Source: Actinobacteria bacterium HGW-Actinobacteria-4 (GTDB taxonomy: Bacteria; Actinomycetota; Actinomycetes; Actinomycetales; Demequinaceae). From it: a stretch of 64,000 bases of DNA. The notes below the pieces were generated by a model. The model did no database searches, was not told the DNA's origin, and saw only the letters and a program-made list of their open reading frames with translations. The position numbers were made by a program, and so were the translations under genes. How positions within the stretch are numbered: the first letter of the stretch is position 1; each line of letters starts with the position of its first letter. Of this stretch, positions 46,488-54,255 are shown piece by piece. The stretch lies in contig PHEW01000005.1 in NCBI GenBank assembly GCA_002841315.1, positions 1-64,000 of the forward strand, written 5' to 3'.

Positions 46488-47503
46488 TCGCTCGCCACCG
46501 CCCGGGTCGAGGAGCGCACAATCAAGTGTGTCGGTAGCGGGGTGTCGGTGGTCTCGCTGTCCGATTCCTCGAGTGCGACCAACACCTTCTGCATCATCAT
46601 CTGACCCAGTGCCGCGAAGTCCTGGCGAACCGTGGTGAGGGGCGGGTACAGGAAGCCCGCCTCAGGAATGTCGTCAAAGCCCACGATGCTGACATCGGAC
46701 GGAACGCGCAGGTCGCGCTCTCGCAAGGCCGAAAGCAACCCAATCGCCATCTGGTCGTTGCCAACGAAGATCGCGGATCCCGACGCAATGTCGAGCGCTG
46801 TCGCTGCCGCGTAGCCGCTTGCAGCAGTCCAGTCGCCATGGAAGGGCTCGGTCGCTTCGAGGCGGTGGGCGGCCAGTTCGTCGCGCCAGCCGCGCACGCG
46901 TTCCATCGCGTCAGCCGCGGGGCGCGGTCCAGCGACGTGCAGGATCTGGGTGTGACCGATCTCCGCGAGGTGGCGCACGGCGGAGCGTGCTCCGCGGTAT
47001 TGGTCAATGGACACGATGTGTGGGTCGCGGCGCGGGGACGACACCGAGGCGACCACCGGTACACCCAGGTCAAGGCCCTTCACGAGCTCGGCAACTAACG
47101 TGTCGGTGACGACGATCACGATGGCGTCAACGCGTTGCCGAAGCAATGCCTCGATCGTTTCGCGGACCGCCTCGGGGCTACTGTTGATGGTGCTCACGGT
47201 GTCCACGCTGTAGCGGGCTGCTCGCGCGGCAAGGTTGAAGTGCATGGCTATGGAGGTGGGCCCAAAGTCGGCGACGCTCGGCGTGATCAGTCCGATAGTG
47301 CGCGTCCGGCGGGTGACGAGGGCGCGAGCGGCCGGCGACGGACTGTAGCGCAGCTGCACGATCGCTTGTTCGACGCGCTCCTTTGTTGAAGGCCGCACGT
47401 TGGGGAGTCCATTGAGCACCCGGGACACCGTTTGGTGCGATACGCCGGCGAGGCGCGCGACGTCGAAGATGTTCGCCGCGCGCGCTGGCTTGTCTGCTGC
47501 CAC
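46484..47503 (-). CDS. LacI-family transcriptional regulator of sugar uptake
   Basis: This is a repressor of 339 residues. The N-terminal helix-turn-helix and hinge read IFDVARLAGVSHQTVSRVLNG, followed by a periplasmic-binding-protein-like effector domain with RTIGLITP, VSIDQYRGARSAVRHL and SIVGFDDIPEAG. It is divergent from the sugar ABC transporter genes, whose promoter contains the LacI-type palindrome TTAGCGCTAA, so it very probably controls that operon. GAGGA lies seven bases before the GTG start. Confidence 0.92.
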   Translation of the reverse strand: MAADKPARAANIFDVARLAGVSHQTVSRVLNGLPNVRPSTKERVEQAIVQLRYSPSPAARALVTRRTRTIGLITPSVADFGPTSIAMHFNLAARAARYSVDTVSTINSSPEAVRETIEALLRQRVDAIVIVVTDTLVAELVKGLDLGVPVVASVSSPRRDPHIVSIDQYRGARSAVRHLAEIGHTQILHVAGPRPAADAMERVRGWRDELAAHRLEATEPFHGDWTAASGYAAATALDIASGSAIFVGNDQMAIGLLSALRERDLRVPSDVSIVGFDDIPEAGFLYPPLTTVRQDFAALGQMMMQKVLVALEESDSETTDTPLPTHLIVRSSTRAVASD

Positions 47504-47512
47504 GACGGTTCC

Positions 47513-47596
47513 TCAGGCAGCCGATGCTGGGGGGCAGTAGGTACGGGAGGGCACCATGGCGGTGTGACAGCACGCCAACGCTTGGGCCTCATTCAC
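47513..47596 (-). CDS. Possible leaderless 27-residue leader peptide upstream of lacI
   Basis: A GTG at 47596 stands exactly 6 bases after CATAAT in the 21-base sequence shared with 52701-52721. It opens a 27-codon frame ending in TGA at 47513, and that TGA overlaps the GAGGA ribosome-binding site of lacI. The peptide holds CC, HT and PP pairs but no obvious attenuation run. Translation is unproven. Confidence 0.2.
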   Translation of the reverse strand: MNEAQALACCHTAMVPSRTYCPPASAA

Positions 47597-47614
47597 AGAG
47601 CCATTATGACCTGT
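47594..47614 (-). promoter_or_regulatory. 21-bp shared promoter/operator sequence, copy upstream of lacI
   Basis: On the reverse strand these 21 bases, beginning ACAGGTCATAATGG, are identical to 52701-52721 on the forward strand. They contain the -10-like CATAAT and end in GTG. The outer bases form a dyad ACAG...CTGT. No consensus -35 is present at either copy. The rest of the 439-base lacI-ytfQ gap holds a GCACC/GGTGC hairpin near 47627 and the transporter promoter. Confidence 0.6.
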
Positions 47615-47825
47615 TGCGGTGACGGTGCACCACCTTGGTGCCCATGAGCCGTGAACCAGGTGGCCGCAGACCCCATACCTACCTGCTTGGTCACCCCGTG
47701 AGCCTTCACACTTGCTGTCACAGGACGGGCAAGCGCAACGGGTGACTTCAGGCTGAACTGCCTCAAGAACACGCGTGTTTGTGGGGAAAACTCGCCACTC
47801 GTTACCGAACCGTGATGTTGAGGGG

Positions 47826-47856
47826 TTGCGGACACCCCAATTGTTAGCGCTAATAT
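47826..47856 (+). promoter_or_regulatory. Promoter and LacI-type operator of the sugar ABC operon
   Basis: TTGCGG (47826-47831) and TAATAT (47851-47856) make a plausible promoter with 19-base spacing. The palindrome TTAGCGCTAA (47844-47853) overlaps the -10 and has the central CG of LacI-family operators. Binding there would block transcription. Confidence 0.6.
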
Positions 47857-47901
47857 TCATCACACGGGCCGCGCAGCGGTTCCGAGGGCGATCGGTCCCG
47901 A

Positions 47902-47939
47902 CCCGGCACAGGTGCCGGGCCAAAACAAGGAGGTTTTGG
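47902..47939 (+). promoter_or_regulatory. Two leader hairpins, the second with the ribosome-binding site in its loop
   Basis: CCCGGCA (47902-47908) pairs with TGCCGGG (47913-47919). Immediately after, CCAAAAC (47920-47926) pairs with GTTTTGG (47933-47939), leaving AAGGAG in a 6-base loop. The final G of AAGGAGG is in the stem. The binding site is nine bases before the ATG. Either the structure presents the site or it tunes initiation of this highly expressed gene. Confidence 0.55.
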
Positions 47940-47942
47940 GTT

Positions 47943-48941
47943 ATGAGGAAGAGTTTTCTTTCCACCATCGCGATGGCAGGGGCTACCGCTCTCGCTCTCG
48001 CAGCGTGCTCGGGTTCGACCGAGCCAGGCACCACCAATGACCCCGGCACTGGCGGCAACGGCGATGAACTGATCACCGTTGGCTTCGCACAGACCGGATC
48101 CGAGAGCGGCTGGCGTGCAGCCAACACTCAGTCCATGCAGACCGCGTTCTCCGAGGACAACGGCTTCAAGTTGGTCTTCAACGCAGCCGACAACGACCCC
48201 GCCGCACAGATTGCTGCGGTTCGTAGCTTCATCAACCAGGGCGTGGACGCGATCGTGATCGCTCCCATCGTCTCCGACGGTTGGGACGACGTTCTTCAGG
48301 AAGCCAAGGATGCTGGCATCCCGGTGATCCTCGAAGACCGCACCGTCAGCGCATCGGATGATCTGTTCGCAACCTGGGTTGGACTCGACTTCGAACGTGA
48401 AGGCGTGTACGCAGGCGAGTGGGCAGCTGAGTACTTCGGTGACACCCCCACCCGCATGGTTGTCCTTGAAGGCACCACCGGCTCGGCTCCGGCCAACGAC
48501 CGTGCCAAGGGCTTCAACGATGCCATCGCTGGTTCAGGGATTGTGACCATCGACTCGCAGACCGGCGACTTCACGCGTGACGGCGGCAAGTCCGTCATGG
48601 AGGGCTACATCGCCAAGTACGGCATTGATGGCATCGACCTTCTCTACGCACACAACGATGACATGGGCCTCGGCGCGATCGAAGCGATCGAAGCAGCCGG
48701 CGGTAAGCCCGGTGAAGACATCATCATCATCACCATCGACGCGGTGCGTGACGGCATGCAGGCACTCGTTGACGGCAAGATCAACTACATCGTCGAGTGC
48801 AACCCGCTCCTCGGTGAACTGGTGGCAGGAATCGTGAAGGACGTCGTCGCGGGCAACCCTGTCGACAAGGAGTACTTCGTCGAAGACCAGAAGTTCACGC
48901 AGGACGAAGCCGCAGCAGTCATCGACTCTCGCCTCTACTAA
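47943..48941 (+). CDS. Sugar ABC transporter substrate-binding lipoprotein (YtfQ-like)
   Basis: This is a lipoprotein of 332 residues with lipobox LALAAC ending at Cys22. The mature part closely follows E. coli YtfQ, the galactofuranose-binding protein: VGFAQTGSESGWRAANT, AAVRSFINQGVDAIVIAP, SQTGDFTRDGGKSVME and YAHNDDMGLGAIEAI. It captures sugar outside the membrane for the following ATPase and permeases. Galactofuranose is the best guess from similarity; arabinose or related sugars remain possible. A hairpin follows its stop. Confidence 0.9.
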   Translation: MRKSFLSTIAMAGATALALAACSGSTEPGTTNDPGTGGNGDELITVGFAQTGSESGWRAANTQSMQTAFSEDNGFKLVFNAADNDPAAQIAAVRSFINQGVDAIVIAPIVSDGWDDVLQEAKDAGIPVILEDRTVSASDDLFATWVGLDFEREGVYAGEWAAEYFGDTPTRMVVLEGTTGSAPANDRAKGFNDAIAGSGIVTIDSQTGDFTRDGGKSVMEGYIAKYGIDGIDLLYAHNDDMGLGAIEAIEAAGGKPGEDIIIITIDAVRDGMQALVDGKINYIVECNPLLGELVAGIVKDVVAGNPVDKEYFVEDQKFTQDEAAAVIDSRLY

Positions 48942-48983
48942 GCACCACGAGGCAAGAAACGAAGCAACGCTGTTAGGACGTCT

Positions 48984-49015
48984 CACCGGGGGCCGGTTCG
49001 CGCCGGTCCCCGGTG
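48984..49015 (+). terminator. Intercistronic hairpin between the binding protein and ATPase genes
   Basis: CACCGGGGGCCGG (48984-48996) pairs with CCGGTCCCCGGTG (49003-49015), 13 pairs with one G-U around a 6-base loop. There is no T-run; GGGGACGTTTC follows. It probably acts as a partial terminator or RNA stabiliser that keeps binding-protein mRNA in excess. Confidence 0.6.
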
Positions 49016-49052
49016 GGGACGTTTCACCACCACTCACGAAGGACTACCAGTC

Positions 49053-50591
49053 ATGGCCGTGGACACCGCTGTCCCCCCGATCGTTCAGATGCGAGACATC
49101 ACCATTCAGTTTCCTGGAGTGCTTGCACTCGACCAGGTTGACTTCTCTCTGCGCCCAGGCGAGATCCATGCACTGATGGGCGAAAACGGCGCTGGCAAGT
49201 CCACGCTGATCAAGGCCCTGACCGGCGTCTACCACATCGATAGCGGCACCATCGAAGTCGCAGGCGCGAGGCGAGTCTTTGACTCCACCGCAGCCGCACA
49301 AGACGCGGGCATCTCGACCGTGTACCAAGAGGTCAATCTCTGCGCGAACTTGTCGGTGGGCGAGAACGTCATGCTCGGGCACGAGCCGCGCCGCCAAGGG
49401 CGCATCGACTGGACCGCAGTGCACGCCGAGGCGCAGCGCCACCTGAAGAACTTGGGTCTCGAACTCGACACCCGCTCAGTCCTGTCAAGCCACTCGATCG
49501 CCATCCAGCAGCTGGTCGCGATCAGTCGAGCCATGGTGCTCGATTCCAAGGTCCTGATTCTTGACGAGCCCACCTCAAGTTTGGACAGGGGCGAGGTCGA
49601 ACAGCTCTTCGCTGTGATGCGCGAACTTCGCGAATCCGGGGTAGCCATATTGTTCGTCAGCCACTTCCTTGACCAGGTCTACGAAGTATCTGATCGCATC
49701 ACTGTGCTGCGCGACGGCGGGCTCGTGGGCGAGTTCCTCGTTGCTGACCTGCCGCGAGACGCGCTGGTCACCAAGATGATCGGCCGGGAGATGACGGACC
49801 TGGCAGAGATCTCGGAAAAGTCGGACCGCGCGATCGATCGCGATGGCGCGCCGGTGCTGAGTGCTAGCGGCATCGGCCGACGCGGCGGCGTCGCCCCTGC
49901 GGATGTCTCCGTCTACAAGGGCGAGGTCATCGGCTTCGCCGGTCTGCTGGGATCGGGTCGCACCGAACTTGCGCGCCTGATCTATGGGGCAGACCGCGCC
50001 GACTCCGGTGAGATGCAGATTCACGGAGATAACGTGAAGGTGCACTCGCCGCGCCAAGCGATGGAGCACGGCATCGCCTTCTCAAGCGAGAACCGCCGTG
50101 ACGAGGGCATCATCGCGGACCTCACTGTCGCGGAAAACATCGTGTTTGGCATCCAGGCGCAGCGCGGCTGGACCCGCCGCGTCAAGAACGGCGAGCAAGA
50201 CGCCATCGTCAAGGACTACATCGCTGCCCTGGGAGTGCGCCCTGCGGACCCCACCATGCGCGCGGGAAACCTGTCTGGCGGTAACCAGCAGAAGGTGTTG
50301 CTAGCACGCTGGCTAGCGACTGCCCCAGAGCTGATGGTCCTCGACGAGCCGACCCGCGGCATTGACGTGGGAGCCAAGGCTGACATCCAGCGCAAGGTCG
50401 CCGAGTTGTCAGATAAGGGTCTGTCCGTCATCTTTATCTCATCGGAACTCGAAGAGGTGTTGCGCCTTGCGCAACGCATTGTCGTGATGAGGGACCGCCA
50501 CAAGATTGGCGAGCTCGACTCCCATGACGTGGATGCGGCAGGTTTGATTGACTACATCGCGAACAACGAAGCGGGGAGCGTGGCACGATGA
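49053..50591 (+). CDS. Sugar ABC transporter ATP-binding protein, duplicated cassette (YtfR-like)
   Basis: This is a CUT2-family ATPase of 512 residues with two nucleotide-binding domains. Domain 1 has Walker A GENGAGKST (43-51), Walker B LILDEPTSSLD and the usual SRAMVLDSK. Domain 2 has the degenerate Walker A GLLGSGRTE and an intact signature SGGNQQKV with LVLDEPTRGIDVGAK-like Walker B (LMVLDEPTRGID). It energises import by the next two permeases. Its stop overlaps the permease start (ATGA). Confidence 0.95.
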   Translation: MAVDTAVPPIVQMRDITIQFPGVLALDQVDFSLRPGEIHALMGENGAGKSTLIKALTGVYHIDSGTIEVAGARRVFDSTAAAQDAGISTVYQEVNLCANLSVGENVMLGHEPRRQGRIDWTAVHAEAQRHLKNLGLELDTRSVLSSHSIAIQQLVAISRAMVLDSKVLILDEPTSSLDRGEVEQLFAVMRELRESGVAILFVSHFLDQVYEVSDRITVLRDGGLVGEFLVADLPRDALVTKMIGREMTDLAEISEKSDRAIDRDGAPVLSASGIGRRGGVAPADVSVYKGEVIGFAGLLGSGRTELARLIYGADRADSGEMQIHGDNVKVHSPRQAMEHGIAFSSENRRDEGIIADLTVAENIVFGIQAQRGWTRRVKNGEQDAIVKDYIAALGVRPADPTMRAGNLSGGNQQKVLLARWLATAPELMVLDEPTRGIDVGAKADIQRKVAELSDKGLSVIFISSELEEVLRLAQRIVVMRDRHKIGELDSHDVDAAGLIDYIANNEAGSVAR

Positions 50592-51637
50592 CCAAGATTC
50601 TCAAGCACCGGCTGTTCTGGCCCGCAGCCGCGTTGGTGAGCCTCTTGGCGGTCAACATCATTGCGAACCAGAGCTTTGCGCGTATCACGATGCGCGATGG
50701 CCAACTGTATGGCGCACTGATCGACATTCTGCGTCAGAGCGCACCGCTCATGCTGGTTGCGCTTGGCATGACGCTCGTGATCGCCACCCGAGGCATTGAC
50801 CTCTCCGTGGGCGCGATCATGGCCGTGTCAGGTGCGGTCGCGCTGACCATCATCGACTCGTCGCCGTCGCCAGGGAGCCTTGGCACCGTGGCGGTCGCTG
50901 TGGTTGTTGCGCTGCTGGTGTCGCTGGTGCTCGGAGCTTGGAACGGGTTCCTCGTATCGGTGCTTGGCATCCAACCGATCATCGCGACGCTGGTGCTGAT
51001 GCTGGCTGGTCGCGGTGTCGCGCTACTCATCACTGGTGGAGCGATCACCACGGTCAACAGCGCGCCACTCAAGTTCATCGCGAGCGGCTACCTGTTCATC
51101 CTGCCGTTTGCCTTCTTCATCTCCGTTGCTGCGATCGCCACCGTGGGGCTCCTTGAACGCCGCACCGCACTAGGCGTGTTGACCGAGGCCGTGGGCATCA
51201 ATCCGGAGGCCAGCAGGCTGGCGGGTGTGCGTGCTCGTGGGATCAAGTGGAGCGCGTACGTCGCGAGCGGCCTGCTGGCGGGAATCGCGGGCGTCATCTA
51301 CGCGTCGAACATCTCGGCAGCCGACGCCAACGCGGCTGGGTTCCTGATTGAGCTGTACGCGATCTTGGCCGTGGTGTTGGGAGGGACCTCCCTCATGGGA
51401 GGCAAGTTCTCCATCGCGGGCACCGTTATCGGTGTGCTGACAGTGCAAACTCTCGGCTCGACCATCCTCTTCTTTGGTGTGCCATCGGCTCAAAGTCCAG
51501 TGGTATTCGCCGCCGTGGTGATCCTCGTAGTGCTGCTCCAGTCAGACCTGGTGCACCGGACCGCAAAGAGAGTCTGGTCGCAGGTTCGCGCCGAGTTCAC
51601 ATCTTCCAACCAGCAGGACACGGAGGTCGCATCGTGA
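50588..51637 (+). CDS. Sugar ABC transporter permease (YtfT-like)
   Basis: This is a CUT2 permease of 349 residues with about ten helices. LMLVALGMTLVIATRGIDLSVG and the coupling segment GINPEASRLAGVRARGIKW are the family signatures. It pairs with the next permease to form a heterodimeric channel, as YtfT and YjfF do. It overlaps both neighbouring genes by 4 bases. Confidence 0.93.
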   Translation: MTKILKHRLFWPAAALVSLLAVNIIANQSFARITMRDGQLYGALIDILRQSAPLMLVALGMTLVIATRGIDLSVGAIMAVSGAVALTIIDSSPSPGSLGTVAVAVVVALLVSLVLGAWNGFLVSVLGIQPIIATLVLMLAGRGVALLITGGAITTVNSAPLKFIASGYLFILPFAFFISVAAIATVGLLERRTALGVLTEAVGINPEASRLAGVRARGIKWSAYVASGLLAGIAGVIYASNISAADANAAGFLIELYAILAVVLGGTSLMGGKFSIAGTVIGVLTVQTLGSTILFFGVPSAQSPVVFAAVVILVVLLQSDLVHRTAKRVWSQVRAEFTSSNQQDTEVAS

Positions 51638-52656
51638 CGACTGTTCAGACCACTACCGCAGATCGCGTTGCCAGTGTGACGTCCTTCTTGCGCACGTTTA
51701 CCAGTCGGTATGCATCGGTGCTGCCAACGCTCGCCGCCGTCGGGGTGCTCCTGTTGCTCTTGATGGGCGCACAGTCCCGCTTTGGCAACTTCGTGTCACC
51801 AGGGAACATGTCGGCGCTACTGCTCGACAACGCCTACTTGATGATCCTGGCTGTCGGCATGACCTTCGTGATCGTGACTGCCGGGATTGACCTCTCCGTG
51901 GGTTCTGTGATGGCCTTCACAGGCATCTTGGGCGCGAGCATGCTGAGTACAGGTGTGCCGGTGTACATCGCTGTGCCGATCATGTTGGGCGGCGGCGCGA
52001 CGATCGGCCTGCTGCTTGGAGTACTGGTGCAGTACTTCAACGTCCAGCCGTTCATCGCTACTCTCGCGGGATTGTTCTTGGCTCGTGGACTCGCATACGT
52101 GGTGAGCTTGTCGTCGATTCGCGTCGAGGAGCCCTCCTTGCTGTGGCTCCAGGCCACGCGCTTCAGACTGGGCGACTGGTACATCACGCCCACGGGAATC
52201 ATCGCCATTGTCGTGGTGGCTACCGGCGCGCTGGTCATGCACTTCACGCGATTCGGTCGCACGGTCTACGCCATAGGAGGTTCGGAGCAGTCCGCACGCC
52301 TCATGGGCCTCAACGTGGCACGTACCAAGGTCATGGTCTACGTGATCAGCGGCTTCTGCGGTCGGCTCGCGGGCCTCGTGTTGACGGCGTACTCCGGTGC
52401 GGGTTACCCGCGCAACGGCATCGGCACGGAGCTCGACGTCATCGCGGTGGTGGTGATCGGTGGCACGTTGCTGACCGGTGGTCGCGGATATGTGCTCGGT
52501 TCGATGGTTGGAGTGTTCGTCTTCGGCACCATCAAGTCGGTGATTTCCTTCATGGGAGCCGAACAGTCGTGGACCCACATCATCGTTGGCGCATTGCTGC
52601 TGGTGTTCATTGTTGTCCAGCGCGCGATCGTCGCCAGATCTGATCGGCCTCGTTGA
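51634..52656 (+). CDS. Sugar ABC transporter permease (YjfF-like)
   Basis: This is the second CUT2 permease, 340 residues. LMILAVGMTFVIVTAGIDLSVG parallels the first permease, and GGSEQSARLMGLNVARTKV is the coupling loop. GGTLLTGGRGYVLGSM follows. The GTG start overlaps the preceding stop (GTGA). The order binding protein, ATPase, permease, permease matches E. coli ytfQRT-yjfF. Confidence 0.93.
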   Translation: MTTVQTTTADRVASVTSFLRTFTSRYASVLPTLAAVGVLLLLLMGAQSRFGNFVSPGNMSALLLDNAYLMILAVGMTFVIVTAGIDLSVGSVMAFTGILGASMLSTGVPVYIAVPIMLGGGATIGLLLGVLVQYFNVQPFIATLAGLFLARGLAYVVSLSSIRVEEPSLLWLQATRFRLGDWYITPTGIIAIVVVATGALVMHFTRFGRTVYAIGGSEQSARLMGLNVARTKVMVYVISGFCGRLAGLVLTAYSGAGYPRNGIGTELDVIAVVVIGGTLLTGGRGYVLGSMVGVFVFGTIKSVISFMGAEQSWTHIIVGALLLVFIVVQRAIVARSDRPR

Positions 52657-52700
52657 GTTTCCGTCACACTCCTCCGCGGAAGGTAGTCGCACCTCGCTCC

Positions 52701-52721
52701 ACAGGTCATAATGGCTCTGTG
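52701..52721 (+). promoter_or_regulatory. 21-bp shared promoter/operator sequence, copy upstream of the second ATPase
   Basis: This is identical to the reverse-strand sequence 47594-47614 before lacI. CATAAT at 52707-52712 is followed by 6 bases and the GTG chosen as the ATPase start, so the transcript may be leaderless. The shared sequence suggests joint control of lacI and this ATPase, separately from the TTAGCGCTAA operator of the main operon. Confidence 0.6.
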
Positions 52722-54236
52722 GACGGGGTGCGACCGCTGTTAGAGCTCTCGGGCGCATCGGTGCGCTTTGGGCCTATCGTCGCGCTCGATAACGTGTCCT
52801 TCCGAATGTACCCGGGCGAGGTGCACTCGCTCATGGGGGAGAACGGCGCAGGCAAGTCCACCCTCATCAAAGCGATCACGGGCGCGCATGAACTCACCAC
52901 CGGCACACTGACGCTTGACGGCAAGACGGTGCACTTTGACTCGCCCCGCGCGGCTCACGCAGCTGGTATCAACGCGGTCTACCAGGAGATCGATCTGCTC
53001 CCCAACTTGTCGGTTGCGGAGAACATTGCATTGGGCCGCGAGCCACGGCGCTACGGCATGATTGACAACCGCCAGATGCGTGAACACGCCACCGAAGTAC
53101 TCCGTGACCTGGGTCTCGACGTTGACCCCGCGTCCATCCTGGGACGGCACTCTCTCGCAGTGCAGCAGCTGGTGGCCATCGCGCGCGCGATCTCGACCGA
53201 CGTCAAGGTGCTGGTCCTTGACGAGCCCACCTCGAGCCTCGACATGGACGAGGTTGCCGAACTGTTCCGAGTGATCCGCGAACTCAAGCAGCGCGGTGTG
53301 GCGATCCTCTTTGTGTCGCACTTCCTTGAGCAGGTCTACGAGATCTGCGACCGCATCACGGTGTTGCGCGACGGAGCCTTGGTGGGGGAGTACCTCACCA
53401 CCGAGCTGCTGCGGATCGATCTTGTTCAGAAGATGTTGGGCCGTGATCCTGCAGAGTTCACCTCGCGCCGCCGCGCCGCCATCGAGCAAGCCGCCAAACC
53501 CGCGTTCCTGAGCGCGCGCGGAGTGACAACGTTCCCCGGTATCGCAGAAGCCGACATCGATCTGGCAGAGGGCGAGGTGATTGGCGTTGCGGGGCTGCTG
53601 GGTTCCGGGCGCACTGCGCTGGCGCGCGCGATTACGGGCGTTGACGTGCTTGAGCAGGGCGTCGTCAAGGTTGAAGATAGGGCGCGCAGGCTTGACCCGC
53701 CGCGGCGTGCGCTTGCGCTCGGCGTCGCTTACTCGTCGGAGAACCGACGCACCGAGGGCCTGCTCGGTGACCTGAGCGTCATTGACAACATCACTCTCGC
53801 ATTGCAGGCGCAGCGCGGAGTCTGGCGTCGCATTCGGCCTGCGCGCCAACGTGAACTCGCCGCGAGCTGGGCCGATGCGCTTGGCATTCGCCCGTCGGAT
53901 CTGGACCGCCCCGCAGGCACACTTTCTGGGGGGAACCAGCAGAAGGTGATGCTTGCGCGACTCCTCGCGTTGGCGCCACGAGTACTCGTTCTCGATGAGC
54001 CCACTCGCGGTATCGATGTGGGTGCAAAGGTGGAGATCCAGAATCTGGTCGCCGATCTCGCTGACAACGGCCTCGCGGTGGTGTTCATCTCAGCAGAACT
54101 CGAAGAAGTTCTCAGGGTGGGAGACCAGATCGCCATTCTGCGCGATGGCGAAATTGTCGACATCCTGCCCTCTGAGGGATTGAACTTCGATGCTCTCCTT
54201 GCACTGGTCGCAAGACCGGATATGCCTGCCGCCTAG
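52719..54236 (+). CDS. Second CUT2 sugar ABC ATPase, paralogue of the upstream ATPase
   Basis: This duplicated ATP-binding protein of 505 residues is co-linear with the ATPase at 49053. Walker A GENGAGKST (40-48), LVLDEPTSSLD, degenerate second Walker A GLLGSGRTA, and signature SGGNQQKV are all present. The GTG at 52719 fits the family N-terminus and lies 6 bases after CATAAT; a TTG at 52653, overlapping the permease stop, would add 22 unrelated residues. It has no permease or binding protein of its own nearby, so it may substitute for the first ATPase or serve an unlinked transporter. Confidence 0.9.
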   Translation: MDGVRPLLELSGASVRFGPIVALDNVSFRMYPGEVHSLMGENGAGKSTLIKAITGAHELTTGTLTLDGKTVHFDSPRAAHAAGINAVYQEIDLLPNLSVAENIALGREPRRYGMIDNRQMREHATEVLRDLGLDVDPASILGRHSLAVQQLVAIARAISTDVKVLVLDEPTSSLDMDEVAELFRVIRELKQRGVAILFVSHFLEQVYEICDRITVLRDGALVGEYLTTELLRIDLVQKMLGRDPAEFTSRRRAAIEQAAKPAFLSARGVTTFPGIAEADIDLAEGEVIGVAGLLGSGRTALARAITGVDVLEQGVVKVEDRARRLDPPRRALALGVAYSSENRRTEGLLGDLSVIDNITLALQAQRGVWRRIRPARQRELAASWADALGIRPSDLDRPAGTLSGGNQQKVMLARLLALAPRVLVLDEPTRGIDVGAKVEIQNLVADLADNGLAVVFISAELEEVLRVGDQIAILRDGEIVDILPSEGLNFDALLALVARPDMPAA

Positions 54237-54255
54237 CGCGGCGAGGGTACGGCGA

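Noticed and set aside
51817-52758. A 313-codon reverse-strand frame across the permease and ATPase junction
   Set aside because: It has low-complexity His/Asp/Arg composition, antisense to a clear permease.
52740-53849. A 369-codon reverse-strand frame
   Set aside because: It is antisense to the second sugar ATPase, which has all motifs. No start signal or domain.
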